Shown here: positions 32,234-40,815 of the stretch, one piece after another
Layout: each line of letters begins with the position of its first letter
How positions within the stretch are numbered: position 1 is the first letter of the stretch
Source of the DNA: Phycisphaerales bacterium
GTDB lineage: Bacteria; Planctomycetota; Phycisphaerae; Phycisphaerales; UBA1924
DNA length: 64,000 nucleotides
Assembly (NCBI GenBank): GCA_013360675.1
Contig: JABWBB010000002.1
Span: 1-64,000 of the forward strand
Direction of reading: 5' to 3'
The notes under the pieces: model-generated
Seen by the model: only the letters and a program-made list of their open reading frames with translations
What the model was told of the DNA's origin: nothing
The model's database searches: none
Made by a program: the position numbers and the translations under genes

Positions 32234-33532
32234 CTAGTTGAGCTCGATCATCGCGGGCCCGTGCAAACCCGCGGCGAGCAGGTGCACCCGCAGCACGCTA
32301 TCCAGCAGCGGACGCACCCTCGGCGCGCTGTCCGTCACCAGGTGCAGCGTGGGCTCGCCCCCCTGCACCGCGGGCGAGAGCCGCCGCAGCAGGACATCGT
32401 GGGCATGAGCCCACCCCGCCGCCGCCAGCAGCCCCTCGACGGCGCTCCCGTTGTCCACGTTGGCGCTGAAAGCCCCCGCGACGAGATGCACCCGTCCGTA
32501 CGCATCCGTGGCGACCTCGACCTCGGGCGCGTGCGGGCACAAGCATCCCAACGGCGTCAGCCCCGCGATCTGAGACGCCAGAGAGGAGGTTGATTCAATC
32601 GGCGCGACCGATGCGTGATCGGTCTCGATAGGCGAGGGCTTGCTCACCTCACCCTTGGGCTCGCGCACAACATTCCGCTCAACAATCTTGGCCGATGAGG
32701 GTACTCGCACGACGACCTCGGGCGTGGACCGCTCGGATTCGGGTGACGACTGGATCGCCGCGATCGAATCAACCATCAACGAAAGGATGGATGGCACGTC
32801 CCCGTCGCACTCGCCCAGATAGACCCCTGTCATCGGGCATGCGCCAACACGCTCGAGGCGAGACGCGTCCTCGATTTCTCGCTGGAGGAAAGTCGACGCG
32901 GACTCACGCAGACGGTGCATGACGTCCGCGGCCCGGGCTGCATCCGCCCCCATGACCGCCACACCAAGGCGCACATCGCGACGAGAACCCAGGGCCTCGG
33001 ACAACCGCTTGAGCATGCCATACGCCGACACGATCGCCGGTTCATCCGCACCCGTCAGCAGCGTGACACGCTCGACTAAGCGAGAACGGAGCAACTCGGC
33101 TTCGTTCGACGCATCCGCCCGGATGATCCAGCCGCCCACCACTCGGGCCGCCGCGCCGATGGCTCGCTCAAGTCGAGGAGAGCCGGCAATCTCGGGGCGT
33201 GTCGTGCCGCCTGCGGACACGATATCGATCGACACTTCGCTTCCATGCACGCGAACAAGCCCGATGGGCCTGCCGCCTTGCTCGGCACGCAGCGACGCAA
33301 AGGGTCCAACCCAGGCCGCACCCAGCACCGGCAGGTGCCCCAGCACCAGCACCTCGACCGTCGCGGCTTTGCTCGCCTCGACGCGATCATCCACGAGCCG
33401 GATCTTGGGCGCATGGCCCGAATCGGCTCGTGCGGGCAGGTCTTCCAGAAACAGGTCAGCCAGGGCGTCGTGCTCGCAGCGAGCGCCCTTCGCGCCTTGG
33501 TCATCGGGCAAGTTGATCGATCCGCGCGTCAT
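32234..33532 (-). CDS. MinD/FlhG-like protein lacking a P-loop
   Basis: 432 residues, not a standard family member. The middle (about 130-240: VTLLTGADEPAIVSAYGMLK, then LGVAVMGADAARAADVMHRL) resembles the second half of MinD/FlhG ATPases. The N-terminus has no Walker A. The C-terminal part (about 270-430) is unassigned. It lies just downstream of the ParA-CBM48 gene on the same strand and probably in the same operon. It may be a degenerate partner of that ATPase. Function unknown. Confidence 0.55.
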   Translation of the reverse strand: MTRGSINLPDDQGAKGARCEHDALADLFLEDLPARADSGHAPKIRLVDDRVEASKAATVEVLVLGHLPVLGAAWVGPFASLRAEQGGRPIGLVRVHGSEVSIDIVSAGGTTRPEIAGSPRLERAIGAAARVVGGWIIRADASNEAELLRSRLVERVTLLTGADEPAIVSAYGMLKRLSEALGSRRDVRLGVAVMGADAARAADVMHRLRESASTFLQREIEDASRLERVGACPMTGVYLGECDGDVPSILSLMVDSIAAIQSSPESERSTPEVVVRVPSSAKIVERNVVREPKGEVSKPSPIETDHASVAPIESTSSLASQIAGLTPLGCLCPHAPEVEVATDAYGRVHLVAGAFSANVDNGSAVEGLLAAAGWAHAHDVLLRRLSPAVQGGEPTLHLVTDSAPRVRPLLDSVLRVHLLAAGLHGPAMIELN

Positions 33533-33588
33533 CCGGCGCTCCTTCCATGAAGCGACGTCTCTACTCTCTCTCGAACTCGGGGACGAGC

Positions 33589-35034
33589 CTAGGCGGGTAC
33601 TTCTGCTCTGTCGCCAGAACCGACGAGAATAACGCTGTTGGTGTCACCAAAAGGATTTGGCTCGCACGTGTCGTTGTACGGATCCGCCGTCCACTGGCCG
33701 TCCACGACCAGCCGGTACAAGTGCCTCCCCGGGGGCAATGGCAGACACAACTCGAAAACCCCCAGTTCTGGGTTGCGACGCATCACGTGAGACGTCGACG
33801 ACCAGCCATTGAAAGCCCCCGCGACCGACACGCTCATCCCGCTCGTGATCGGCTGCACAAACAGCACGCCCTGGTTGGTCTGTCTCGCCCCAAACAACCG
33901 CTGCACAGAAGGGCTCGGGCTGACCGCGACCACGCGCGGCTCGGTGACCAGACGCACCGCCGTCGCGGGCTCAGGCTCGGGCAATGCCGCGCTCGACGCG
34001 AGCGCCTCCATCGCCACGGCTTTCCCAACCGCCACACGGCGAAGGAACTCCTGCGCTCGACGGGCCACGTCCTCGGCCCTCGAGACCGGTTTCAGCTCAC
34101 CCGCCGCCGACACGCCCGGTCGATCCACAGGCACAGCATCTTCTGATGTCAGTACCACAGGCACAGGATGCGAGGTCGAGTCAATGGCGCGGGTCTCGGC
34201 CGCGGGCTCGTTCTCTCCGGCTTCGATCGACTCGACGAGTGAATCGGCCTCGAAGGGCTCATTCATCGTCTGCAGCAGCCATGTCGCCAGAGCGGCATAA
34301 TCCATCGTGCCCGAACACTGCGGGGCGTAATCCGCGATCGCCTGTCCGAATGACGCCGCCTCGCGCAGCGCTACGTCGCGTCGGATCACCACCGGCGATA
34401 CCCGGTCCTTGAACCTGCGCCCCAACTCCGCCAGCAGGTCATCCGACACTTCGTTGGTGTCGTCGTGAATCGTCGGCACCAGCCAGATCTGCAGCGAGCG
34501 CCCCAGTCGCCGCGCGATCGTCTTCACCGTGTTGACCTGGCGCGTCGCCCCCTGCAGCGAGAAGAACGCCGTCTCCACCGGGATCAGCACCACGTCCGCC
34601 GCCGCCAGCGAGTTGTACGTCAGCAGCCCGATCGATGGCGGACAGTCAATGCAGCACAGGTCGTAGTCCTTGGCCAACAAGCCCAGCGCCGCACGCAGCC
34701 GCAGTTCCTTGTCCGCCAGTTCGTTCAGCCCGCCCCGAGCCGCCTCCAAGCCCGCCAGGCGCATGCGGCTTGGGGCCAGGTCCAGGTTCCGCCCCGCCCG
34801 CCACAACAGCCGCGCCGGGTCGATCGTCCGAACCCCCGCCGCCAGCATCGCGTCGCCGATGTCCTGGTCGATCCGCTGCTCGGGAATACCCAGCCCCGCG
34901 GCACAGTGCGACTGCGGGTCCATGTCCACCAGCAGCACCCGTCTCCCCCGACGCGCAAGCATCGAAGAGAGGTTGATCGCTGTGGTGGTCTTCCCGCACC
35001 CACCCTTCTGATTAATGATCGCGATCGTGCGCAT
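33589..35034 (-). CDS. ParA-family ATPase with C-terminal CBM48 domain
   Basis: 481 residues. The N-terminal ParA/Soj domain (about 1-245) has NQKGGCGKTTTAIN (deviant Walker A), LLVDMDPQSH and CIDCPPSIGLLT. A Pro/Ala/Val linker (about 260-385) leads to a C-terminal CBM48/AMPK-GBD module (VSVAGAFNGWS, PPGRHLYRLVVDGQW, PFGDTNSVILV). ParA proteins position DNA or cell structures using ATP. A glycan-binding module on a ParA is unusual and could tie positioning to glycogen or another polysaccharide (inference). The ATG at 35034 with GGAG upstream is chosen. Confidence 0.88.
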   Translation of the reverse strand: MRTIAIINQKGGCGKTTTAINLSSMLARRGRRVLLVDMDPQSHCAAGLGIPEQRIDQDIGDAMLAAGVRTIDPARLLWRAGRNLDLAPSRMRLAGLEAARGGLNELADKELRLRAALGLLAKDYDLCCIDCPPSIGLLTYNSLAAADVVLIPVETAFFSLQGATRQVNTVKTIARRLGRSLQIWLVPTIHDDTNEVSDDLLAELGRRFKDRVSPVVIRRDVALREAASFGQAIADYAPQCSGTMDYAALATWLLQTMNEPFEADSLVESIEAGENEPAAETRAIDSTSHPVPVVLTSEDAVPVDRPGVSAAGELKPVSRAEDVARRAQEFLRRVAVGKAVAMEALASSAALPEPEPATAVRLVTEPRVVAVSPSPSVQRLFGARQTNQGVLFVQPITSGMSVSVAGAFNGWSSTSHVMRRNPELGVFELCLPLPPGRHLYRLVVDGQWTADPYNDTCEPNPFGDTNSVILVGSGDRAEVPA

Positions 35035-35148
35035 GAAGGGCTCCAGCCCGCGGCGTCCTGCCGATCGCGAACCTATCGGACGCACCCGTTCTCGGACTTC
35101 AAACTTGTTCGGGTCCCCACCAATACGGGTGGATCTACGCTGCCCGCC

Positions 35149-36324
35149 TCACGCCCGGATCGCCGCCCACCCCGCGGCCAGCGCCTCGTGCGTCGGACCG
35201 GCCACCACCCCGGCCCTACCCTCGTCCCCAGGCAGCACCACACGAAGCACCCCCCCGCGCACCTTTTTGTCGTGCCCCATTCGGTCGATCAGGTCCTGAT
35301 CACTCCCCAGCCCCGTGGCCCGATCGGCCAGCCCGGCCGCCCGCACTCGCTCCCGCACCGCGTCGATCATGGCGGGGGGGACACGCCCCATCGAGGCCGC
35401 CGTCGCGGTCGCTGCGATCAGCCCAAGGGCTACCGCCTCGCCGTGCAAGATCCCCGGCCCGCACCCGATCACCCCAACGCCCCCCAGCGTTTCAATGGCA
35501 TGCCCGAAGGTGTGCCCTAGGTTGAGCAGCGCCCGCCCGCCAGCGGCGCTGGTCTCGTATGGATCCGCCTCGACGATTCGCGCCTTGAGCGCGACATTCC
35601 GCGCCACCAGTTCCACCAGCGTTGATTCGTCTCGCTGCGCGATCTGCTCCATGGCGTTGTTCATCCACGCCCCGAGCCCCGCATCGCCCGCGTCGGCCCC
35701 GATCATCGCGTGCTTGAGGCACTCGCCCAGCCCCGCGCGAAACTCGCGGTCATCGAGCGACGCGAGTGCACGCACATCGGCGACCACCGCCGCGGGCTGA
35801 TGGAAGGTCCCGATCATGTTCTTGAGAATGGTCCCCTGACCCAGGTCGAGATTGACGCCCGTCTTCCCGCCCACGCTCGCGTCGACCATCGCCAGCAGGG
35901 TGGTCGGGCACTGGATCACCCGCACACCGCGCCGATACACGCTCGCCGCGAACCCGGCCAGATCACCGACCACGCCCCCGCCGAGTGCCACCACCACGTC
36001 ATCGCGGTCCTGGCGTGCCTGCGCAAACCCGCGCAGCAGCCCCTCGGCGTTCGCCAGCGTCTTGGCCTCTTCCCCCGCGCGGACCACGCACTCGACGACA
36101 CGCATCCCCTCGCGCTCGAGCGAACGCCCGATCTCGCTCGCCCGCTCTTCGGGCACGCCCAAATCACGCACCATCACGCATGCACGCGGCGAGCCGCCGC
36201 ACGCCCGCGTCACGATCGAGCCCAGGTGCTGAAAACACCCCGCGCCGATGTGAACGACATACGCGCGTTGCTCCACCGTCACCGTCACCCGACGAATCGC
36301 GTCCTGCGGCTCGGGCGTGGGCAT
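35149..36324 (-). CDS. aroB: 3-dehydroquinate synthase
   Basis: 391 residues. NAD-binding GGGVVGDLAGFAASVYRRG, active-site PTTLLAMVDASVGGKTGVN, metal ligands in AGLGECLKHAMI and NLGHTFGHAIE plus LHGEAVALG. It converts DAHP to 3-dehydroquinate, the second step of the shikimate pathway. Full family length. The ATG at 36324 has AGGAG five bases upstream. It lies 20 bases after rsfS and is probably co-transcribed with it. Confidence 0.97.
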   Translation of the reverse strand: MPTPEPQDAIRRVTVTVEQRAYVVHIGAGCFQHLGSIVTRACGGSPRACVMVRDLGVPEERASEIGRSLEREGMRVVECVVRAGEEAKTLANAEGLLRGFAQARQDRDDVVVALGGGVVGDLAGFAASVYRRGVRVIQCPTTLLAMVDASVGGKTGVNLDLGQGTILKNMIGTFHQPAAVVADVRALASLDDREFRAGLGECLKHAMIGADAGDAGLGAWMNNAMEQIAQRDESTLVELVARNVALKARIVEADPYETSAAGGRALLNLGHTFGHAIETLGGVGVIGCGPGILHGEAVALGLIAATATAASMGRVPPAMIDAVRERVRAAGLADRATGLGSDQDLIDRMGHDKKVRGGVLRVVLPGDEGRAGVVAGPTHEALAAGWAAIRA

Positions 36325-36344
36325 GGAGACTCCTGTCCTGGGGT

Positions 36345-37049
36345 TTAAGCCTTGAGGCCAGCCCGATCGCGGTTCATCTGGTCGGGGCGCTCCCACTCGA
36401 CGCGCGGCGCATCGCCCCACAGCATCTCAAGGTCATAGTGCGACCGCGTCGCGGGCTCGAACAGGTGCACCACCACGTGCACGAAGTCAGCCAGCAGCCA
36501 CAACGCCCGCTCGTCCTTGTTCGTGCGGAAGACATTGAACCCGCGCGTGGCGCCCAGGTCCTGGATGTGATCCAGCACCGAACGCATCTGCCGCTCGCTC
36601 GAGCCCGAGCCCACGATGATGTAATCGGTCACCTGGCTCAGCCCGCGCACGTCCATGAGCACCACATCCGTGCACTTGTCGTCGTGCGCCAGGCGCGCCG
36701 CATCGATCGCAAAAGCTAGGTTCACATCCTGTGTCACGGGCTTGGCCGCCACAGCCGGCGCCGTCTCCACGATCGCCGCCTCGACGGGCACGGCGGCGGG
36801 CTTGGCCACCGCGGTCTTCACGCCCTTGGGCTTGCTGACTTTCGAGGGGCCCGCCTTGACCTTCGCAGCCTTGAGCTTGGCCACCTTGGGTTTGGTCGCC
36901 TTGGGCGTGGGGGCTTTCTTCGCTTGGACCTTGGGAGTGACCTTCTTCGGTGTGACCGCCTTGGCCTTGGAGGCCTTGGCTGGCGCCCCCCTGGAGGGTT
37001 TGGCAGCCGATGCGGTCTTCTTCGCGACTTTCTTTACCTGTTTCGCCAT
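36345..37049 (-). CDS. rsfS: Ribosome silencing factor RsfS with Lys/Ala/Pro tail
   Basis: 234 residues, about twice the usual size. The C-terminal half (about 115-225) is RsfS/DUF143: DVVLMDVRGLSQVTDYIIVG, RALWLLADFVHVVVHLFEP, YDLEMLW. RsfS binds L14 and blocks subunit joining in starved cells. The N-terminal 110 residues are a Lys/Ala/Pro-rich, histone-H1-like repeat (KAKAVTPKKVTPKVQAKKAP), highly basic and likely disordered; it may add RNA or ribosome affinity. ATG at 37049 preferred over TTG at 37058. Confidence 0.88.
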   Translation of the reverse strand: MAKQVKKVAKKTASAAKPSRGAPAKASKAKAVTPKKVTPKVQAKKAPTPKATKPKVAKLKAAKVKAGPSKVSKPKGVKTAVAKPAAVPVEAAIVETAPAVAAKPVTQDVNLAFAIDAARLAHDDKCTDVVLMDVRGLSQVTDYIIVGSGSSERQMRSVLDHIQDLGATRGFNVFRTNKDERALWLLADFVHVVVHLFEPATRSHYDLEMLWGDAPRVEWERPDQMNRDRAGLKA

Positions 37050-37078
37050 GGACGCCAACGGTAGGGGGCTTCATGCCC

Positions 37079-37966
37079 TCAGCGGCGCGAGCTCTCACCG
37101 CCCGCCGCGGGCAGGCCTTCAAACAGGCTTTTCGCCACCCTCACCACCGGCGGCGTCACCCGCGCCCCGGGCCAGGCCACCGGCACCCACCCCGTCGGTA
37201 TCGCATGATCCGCGATCGTCAGGCGATACCCCGCCCTCTCGTGAACAGCGGCGGCCAGCGACGGGTGGTTGCACTGTCGCGACAGGTGCAGCAGCACCAC
37301 GTGCTCGCGTGGCTTTATCTGCCGCACCATCGCCGCGCTCTGCTCATTCGACAAATGCCCGTTCCCGCCCATGATCCGTTCTTTGAGAAACACCGGGCGA
37401 CCCGAGGCCAACTGCATCTTTGGGCAGTAGTTCGATTCGATCGCCAGCACGTCCACGCCCTGCAGGTGTTCGGCCAGGCGTGGGTCGGGCGTGCCCAGGT
37501 CCGTCGCGAACCCCAGCGAACGACCCTCGCACGAGATGCGAAACGCCGCCGAGCCAAGATCGTCGTGGCTCATCAGCAGGGGTGACACCCGCAGGCTGCC
37601 CGCCTCGAACTCTCCCTCGAAGATGTCCGTGCGCTGCGACAGCAAGCCGGCCCGCTCGGCCCGTCCCCGGTGTCGCTTGTGCAGCATCACCCGCCACGCC
37701 TCGGGCATGCCGCCGATCCACCCCGGGTGCAGATGATCGTGATCGAGGTGCGTGAAGAGCACCCCTTCGATGCACGCGGGATCGATCCCCAACTGCTCGA
37801 TCAGCCCGCGCGTCCGGCGAGGGCTCAGCCCTGCGTCGATGAAAAAGACGCGCCGCTGCCCGTCACGCCTCACCGAGACCACCGAGCAGTTGCCGCTCGA
37901 ACTGCTTGCCAGCACGCAAAGCGACACGTCATGCTCGGGCGCGTCCATGGCCGCGTGCTCTTCCAT
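37079..37966 (-). CDS. YycJ-type MBL-fold hydrolase
   Basis: 295 residues. MBL-fold metal site: FTHLDHDHLHPGW, a variant of HxHxDH, and LLHLSRQCN. Opening VLASSSSGNCSVV is typical of the YycJ/WalJ group of metallo-beta-lactamase-fold exonuclease-like proteins. The ATG at 37966 has GGAAGGG upstream. Lies between lpxA and rsfS in a same-strand run. The substrate is not determined by the sequence. Confidence 0.85.
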   Translation of the reverse strand: MEEHAAMDAPEHDVSLCVLASSSSGNCSVVSVRRDGQRRVFFIDAGLSPRRTRGLIEQLGIDPACIEGVLFTHLDHDHLHPGWIGGMPEAWRVMLHKRHRGRAERAGLLSQRTDIFEGEFEAGSLRVSPLLMSHDDLGSAAFRISCEGRSLGFATDLGTPDPRLAEHLQGVDVLAIESNYCPKMQLASGRPVFLKERIMGGNGHLSNEQSAAMVRQIKPREHVVLLHLSRQCNHPSLAAAVHERAGYRLTIADHAIPTGWVPVAWPGARVTPPVVRVAKSLFEGLPAAGGESSRR

Positions 37967-38005
37967 CAGGCCCTTCCGTGAGAGCGATACAGGCAAACGT
38001 GTCGA

Positions 38006-38821
38006 TCAACCCGAGACGGTCTCTTCCTCGATGCTCCCCGCCGCCGCGATGCAGACCGCGCGCTTGGCCGTGCGAACAAAGTCCGCCATCTCCTTGGCCA
38101 GCGAGCATCCACGCCCGTGTTCCTCGAGGCAGGCGACGATCTCCTGGCGCGGCATCGCCCGTCGGAATGCCTCGCGGAACGCAGTTCTGAGTTTCGAGAT
38201 TTCGTCTCGGGGAATCCCCGCGCGGCGCATCCCCACGACATTCAGCCCGTTGATCCGGTTGCGCGTCCCCCCGAGGCAGAAGGGCGGCACATCCCGCGTC
38301 ATCCCGATCACCCCAGTCACCATCGCCAATCGCCCGACGCGGCAGAACTGGTGGATCGCCGCCCCGCCGCTGACGATCGCCCTCTCTCCCACATCAACGT
38401 GCCCGGCGAGCAGCACCGAGTTGACCAGGATCGCGTCGTTCCCCACCTTCGAATCATGCCCCACGTGGCTGTTGACCATCATGAAAACTCGGTCGCCCAC
38501 GATGGTGGGGGTGTCGGGCTTGGACGCCGCATGCACCGTCGCAAACTCGCGAATCAGCGTGTTGCAGCCGATCCGGACGCCCGGGGTGGGGTCGCCAGGC
38601 TTGAACTTCACGTCCTGCGGGGGCATGCCGATGCACGCGCCCGGGTAGAGCATCGTCCCCGCGCCGATCTCGACAGGCCCCTCGATCGAGACGCGGGCCA
38701 TCAACCGCACGCCTTCGCCCAGCCGCACCTTCCCGCGGATCTCGCACCAGGGGCCGATCTCGACGCCGGGCGCGAACTCGGCCTCCTTGGAGACGATCGC
38801 GGTGGGATGTATCTGGGCCAT
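38006..38821 (-). CDS. lpxA: UDP-N-acetylglucosamine acyltransferase
   Basis: 271 residues. Starts AQIHPTAIVSKEAEFAPGVE, with hexapeptide repeats of a left-handed beta helix. The catalytic His is in NSHVGHDSKVG, with HVDVGERAIVSGGAAIHQFC and the C-terminal helices of LpxA. It performs the first step of lipid A synthesis. Its presence shows the host can build an LPS-type outer membrane. It diverges from lipB with a 55-base gap. Confidence 0.95.
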   Translation of the reverse strand: MAQIHPTAIVSKEAEFAPGVEIGPWCEIRGKVRLGEGVRLMARVSIEGPVEIGAGTMLYPGACIGMPPQDVKFKPGDPTPGVRIGCNTLIREFATVHAASKPDTPTIVGDRVFMMVNSHVGHDSKVGNDAILVNSVLLAGHVDVGERAIVSGGAAIHQFCRVGRLAMVTGVIGMTRDVPPFCLGGTRNRINGLNVVGMRRAGIPRDEISKLRTAFREAFRRAMPRQEIVACLEEHGRGCSLAKEMADFVRTAKRAVCIAAAGSIEEETVSG

Positions 38822-38876
38822 GGCCGATCGTAGATCACACGATCCGCCCCGTCGCGCCCCGCGACTAGCATCCTTC

Positions 38877-39602
38877 GTGCCCAGCGCCGTGCCGACGATC
38901 CTGGACCTTGGCCGCCTCCCCTATGAGGCTGGGTATGACGAGCAGATCCGACGTGTCGACGAAGTTCTCGCCGCTCGAGAGTCGGGTTCTCCCATCCCGG
39001 GTTACCTCCTCCTGGTCGAGCACGATCCGATCATCACCGTCAGCCGTCGGGCGGGCGCCGAAGCGCACCTCCTGGCGAGCCCAGATCTTCTGGCCCACGA
39101 GGGCGTCCGTGTCGCCCAGACCGATCGCGGGGGCGACATCACCTACCACGGCCCGGGGCAAATCGTCGCCTACCCCATCCTTGATCTCACCTACTTTGGC
39201 CTTGGCCTGCATGCCTATATGCGGCTTCTCGAGGAGGCGGTCATCCGAACCTGCGCCGCGTTCGGCTTGGCCTGCGGGCGCGACCCCAAGGCCACGGGCG
39301 TCTGGGTCGACGTGCCCGAGGACGAACCCCCGCGGAAGATCTGCGCCATGGGTGTGCGCCTTCGCAAATGGGTGTCGATGCACGGCCTGGCGCTCAACGT
39401 CGCCACGAACCTCGACCATTTCGGCCTGATCGTCCCGTGCGGGCTGGTGGGGCGTGGCGTCACCAGCTTGGTCCGCGAACTGGGCGACGCAGCGCCGAGC
39501 TTCCTACATGTGCGCACGAAGCTCGCAGCGGCACTGAATGAACTCTTATCCGAGCGACTGGCAGCCCGCGGAGAGTCACCCGCCTCCGACACCGCGCGTT
39601 AG
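38877..39602 (+). CDS. lipB: Octanoyltransferase LipB
   Basis: 241 residues from GTG at 38877. Family motifs: LLLVEHDPIITVSRRAG, RGGDITYHGPGQIVAYPI, KICAMGVRLRKWVSMHGLAL (catalytic Lys in KICAMG) and IVPCGL with the acyl-accepting Cys. It moves octanoyl groups from ACP to lipoyl domains. A frame-internal ATG at 38820 would start inside lpxA; the GTG matches family length better. The 3' end overlaps fliM by four bases. Confidence 0.92.
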   Translation: MPSAVPTILDLGRLPYEAGYDEQIRRVDEVLAARESGSPIPGYLLLVEHDPIITVSRRAGAEAHLLASPDLLAHEGVRVAQTDRGGDITYHGPGQIVAYPILDLTYFGLGLHAYMRLLEEAVIRTCAAFGLACGRDPKATGVWVDVPEDEPPRKICAMGVRLRKWVSMHGLALNVATNLDHFGLIVPCGLVGRGVTSLVRELGDAAPSFLHVRTKLAAALNELLSERLAARGESPASDTAR

Positions 39603-40615
39603 CAGTGGTCGTCGGGTGTGATAGAGCGAAGGACGCGCAAGGCGCGCTGCCCCTTGTACTGCCCCAGTTGCGAGAGAAACTTCTTCTCCCCCCCGACCGT
39701 GAGCACGACCGGCTTGACCGATTCCTTCTCGGTCACGATCACGTCGCCTACCGAAAGGTTCATCAGATCGCGCAGCGTCAGCGTGGTCTCGGCGAGCAGC
39801 CCCGCCACCTCGAGCGTCGTACGAGAAAGCCCGCGGCCGACCAGGTTCTCGACGTCGCGCGATCGCTGGTTCTTGGCCGCCGCGAACCAGCTCTGGCTCG
39901 ACAACTGCTCCATCACCGGCTCGATGACGTTGTAGGGGATGCACAGGTTCATCGTGCCCGCGCGGTTGGTCATCTTGAGCTCGAAGCCCAGCACGACCAC
40001 GACCTCGTTGGGCGGAACGATCTGCACCAGCTGTGGGTTCGATTCGGTCGCGCTGACGCGGAACTCGAGTTGCCGGATGCCCGCCCACGCCTCGCTCAGC
40101 GCCTGCAGCCCGCGCTTGCTCACGTTGCCGATCAGGCGCGTCTCGATCAGTGTCATGGGACGCTGTGGGATGAATAGATCCTGGCTCGTTCCCCCCAGCA
40201 GCCGGTCGATGATCGGATAGATGATCAGCGGGCTGATTTCGAGGCACATCTGCCCCTCAAGCCCGTCGGCCTCGAGCAGGTTGAACGACGTGGGGTTGGG
40301 AAGGCCGGCCGTAAACTCTGAATAGGTCATCTGCTCGCACGTGGCGACCTTGACCTCCACGATCGTGCGCAAGAACCCGCTCAGCGAAGCTCCGAAGTTT
40401 CGCGCAAAGGCCTCGTGCAGCGTGTGCAACGCCCGCATCTGGTCCTTGCTCACGCGTTCGGGCCGCTTGAAGTCGTACGCCTTGATCTCCGTCGTATCCG
40501 GATCCCGGACCCGGCGCGAAAAGATCAGTGAGTCGCGCGATTCCTCGGCGACTTCGCCCACATCCACCGCGGCGAGCAGTGCATCAACTTCAGATTGATC
40601 AAGGACGTCGGACAT
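39599..40615 (-). CDS. fliM: Flagellar motor switch protein FliM
   Basis: 338 residues. The N-terminus MSDVLDQSEVDALLAAV is the CheY-P binding segment. The middle domain (about 60-250) has ERVSKDQMRALHTLHEAFAR, SPLIIYPIIDRLLGG and CIPYNVIEP. The C-terminal SpoA-like domain follows (LRDLMNLSVGDVIVTEK). FliM joins FliG and FliN in the C-ring that sets rotation direction. ATG at 40615 has AGGA upstream. No other flagellar gene lies in this window. Convergent with lipB. Confidence 0.93.
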   Translation of the reverse strand: MSDVLDQSEVDALLAAVDVGEVAEESRDSLIFSRRVRDPDTTEIKAYDFKRPERVSKDQMRALHTLHEAFARNFGASLSGFLRTIVEVKVATCEQMTYSEFTAGLPNPTSFNLLEADGLEGQMCLEISPLIIYPIIDRLLGGTSQDLFIPQRPMTLIETRLIGNVSKRGLQALSEAWAGIRQLEFRVSATESNPQLVQIVPPNEVVVVLGFELKMTNRAGTMNLCIPYNVIEPVMEQLSSQSWFAAAKNQRSRDVENLVGRGLSRTTLEVAGLLAETTLTLRDLMNLSVGDVIVTEKESVKPVVLTVGGEKKFLSQLGQYKGQRALRVLRSITPDDHC

Positions 40616-40815
40616 GGCTTCCTGCACTCATCGGCTAATCCGTCACCCCGCCTCCGGCGGTTCTCCCGATCTATCGGACCTTCCCGCGCCACGCCTTGAA
40701 CACCCAGACCATTCCCCCGCACAAACCCCATGCCCGTGACGTACCCTTCGCGTGGGTTCTCATCGCCCGCCAGCCACGGGCTGGTTCCTAGCACAACCCT
40801 TACAGGGAGCGACCC

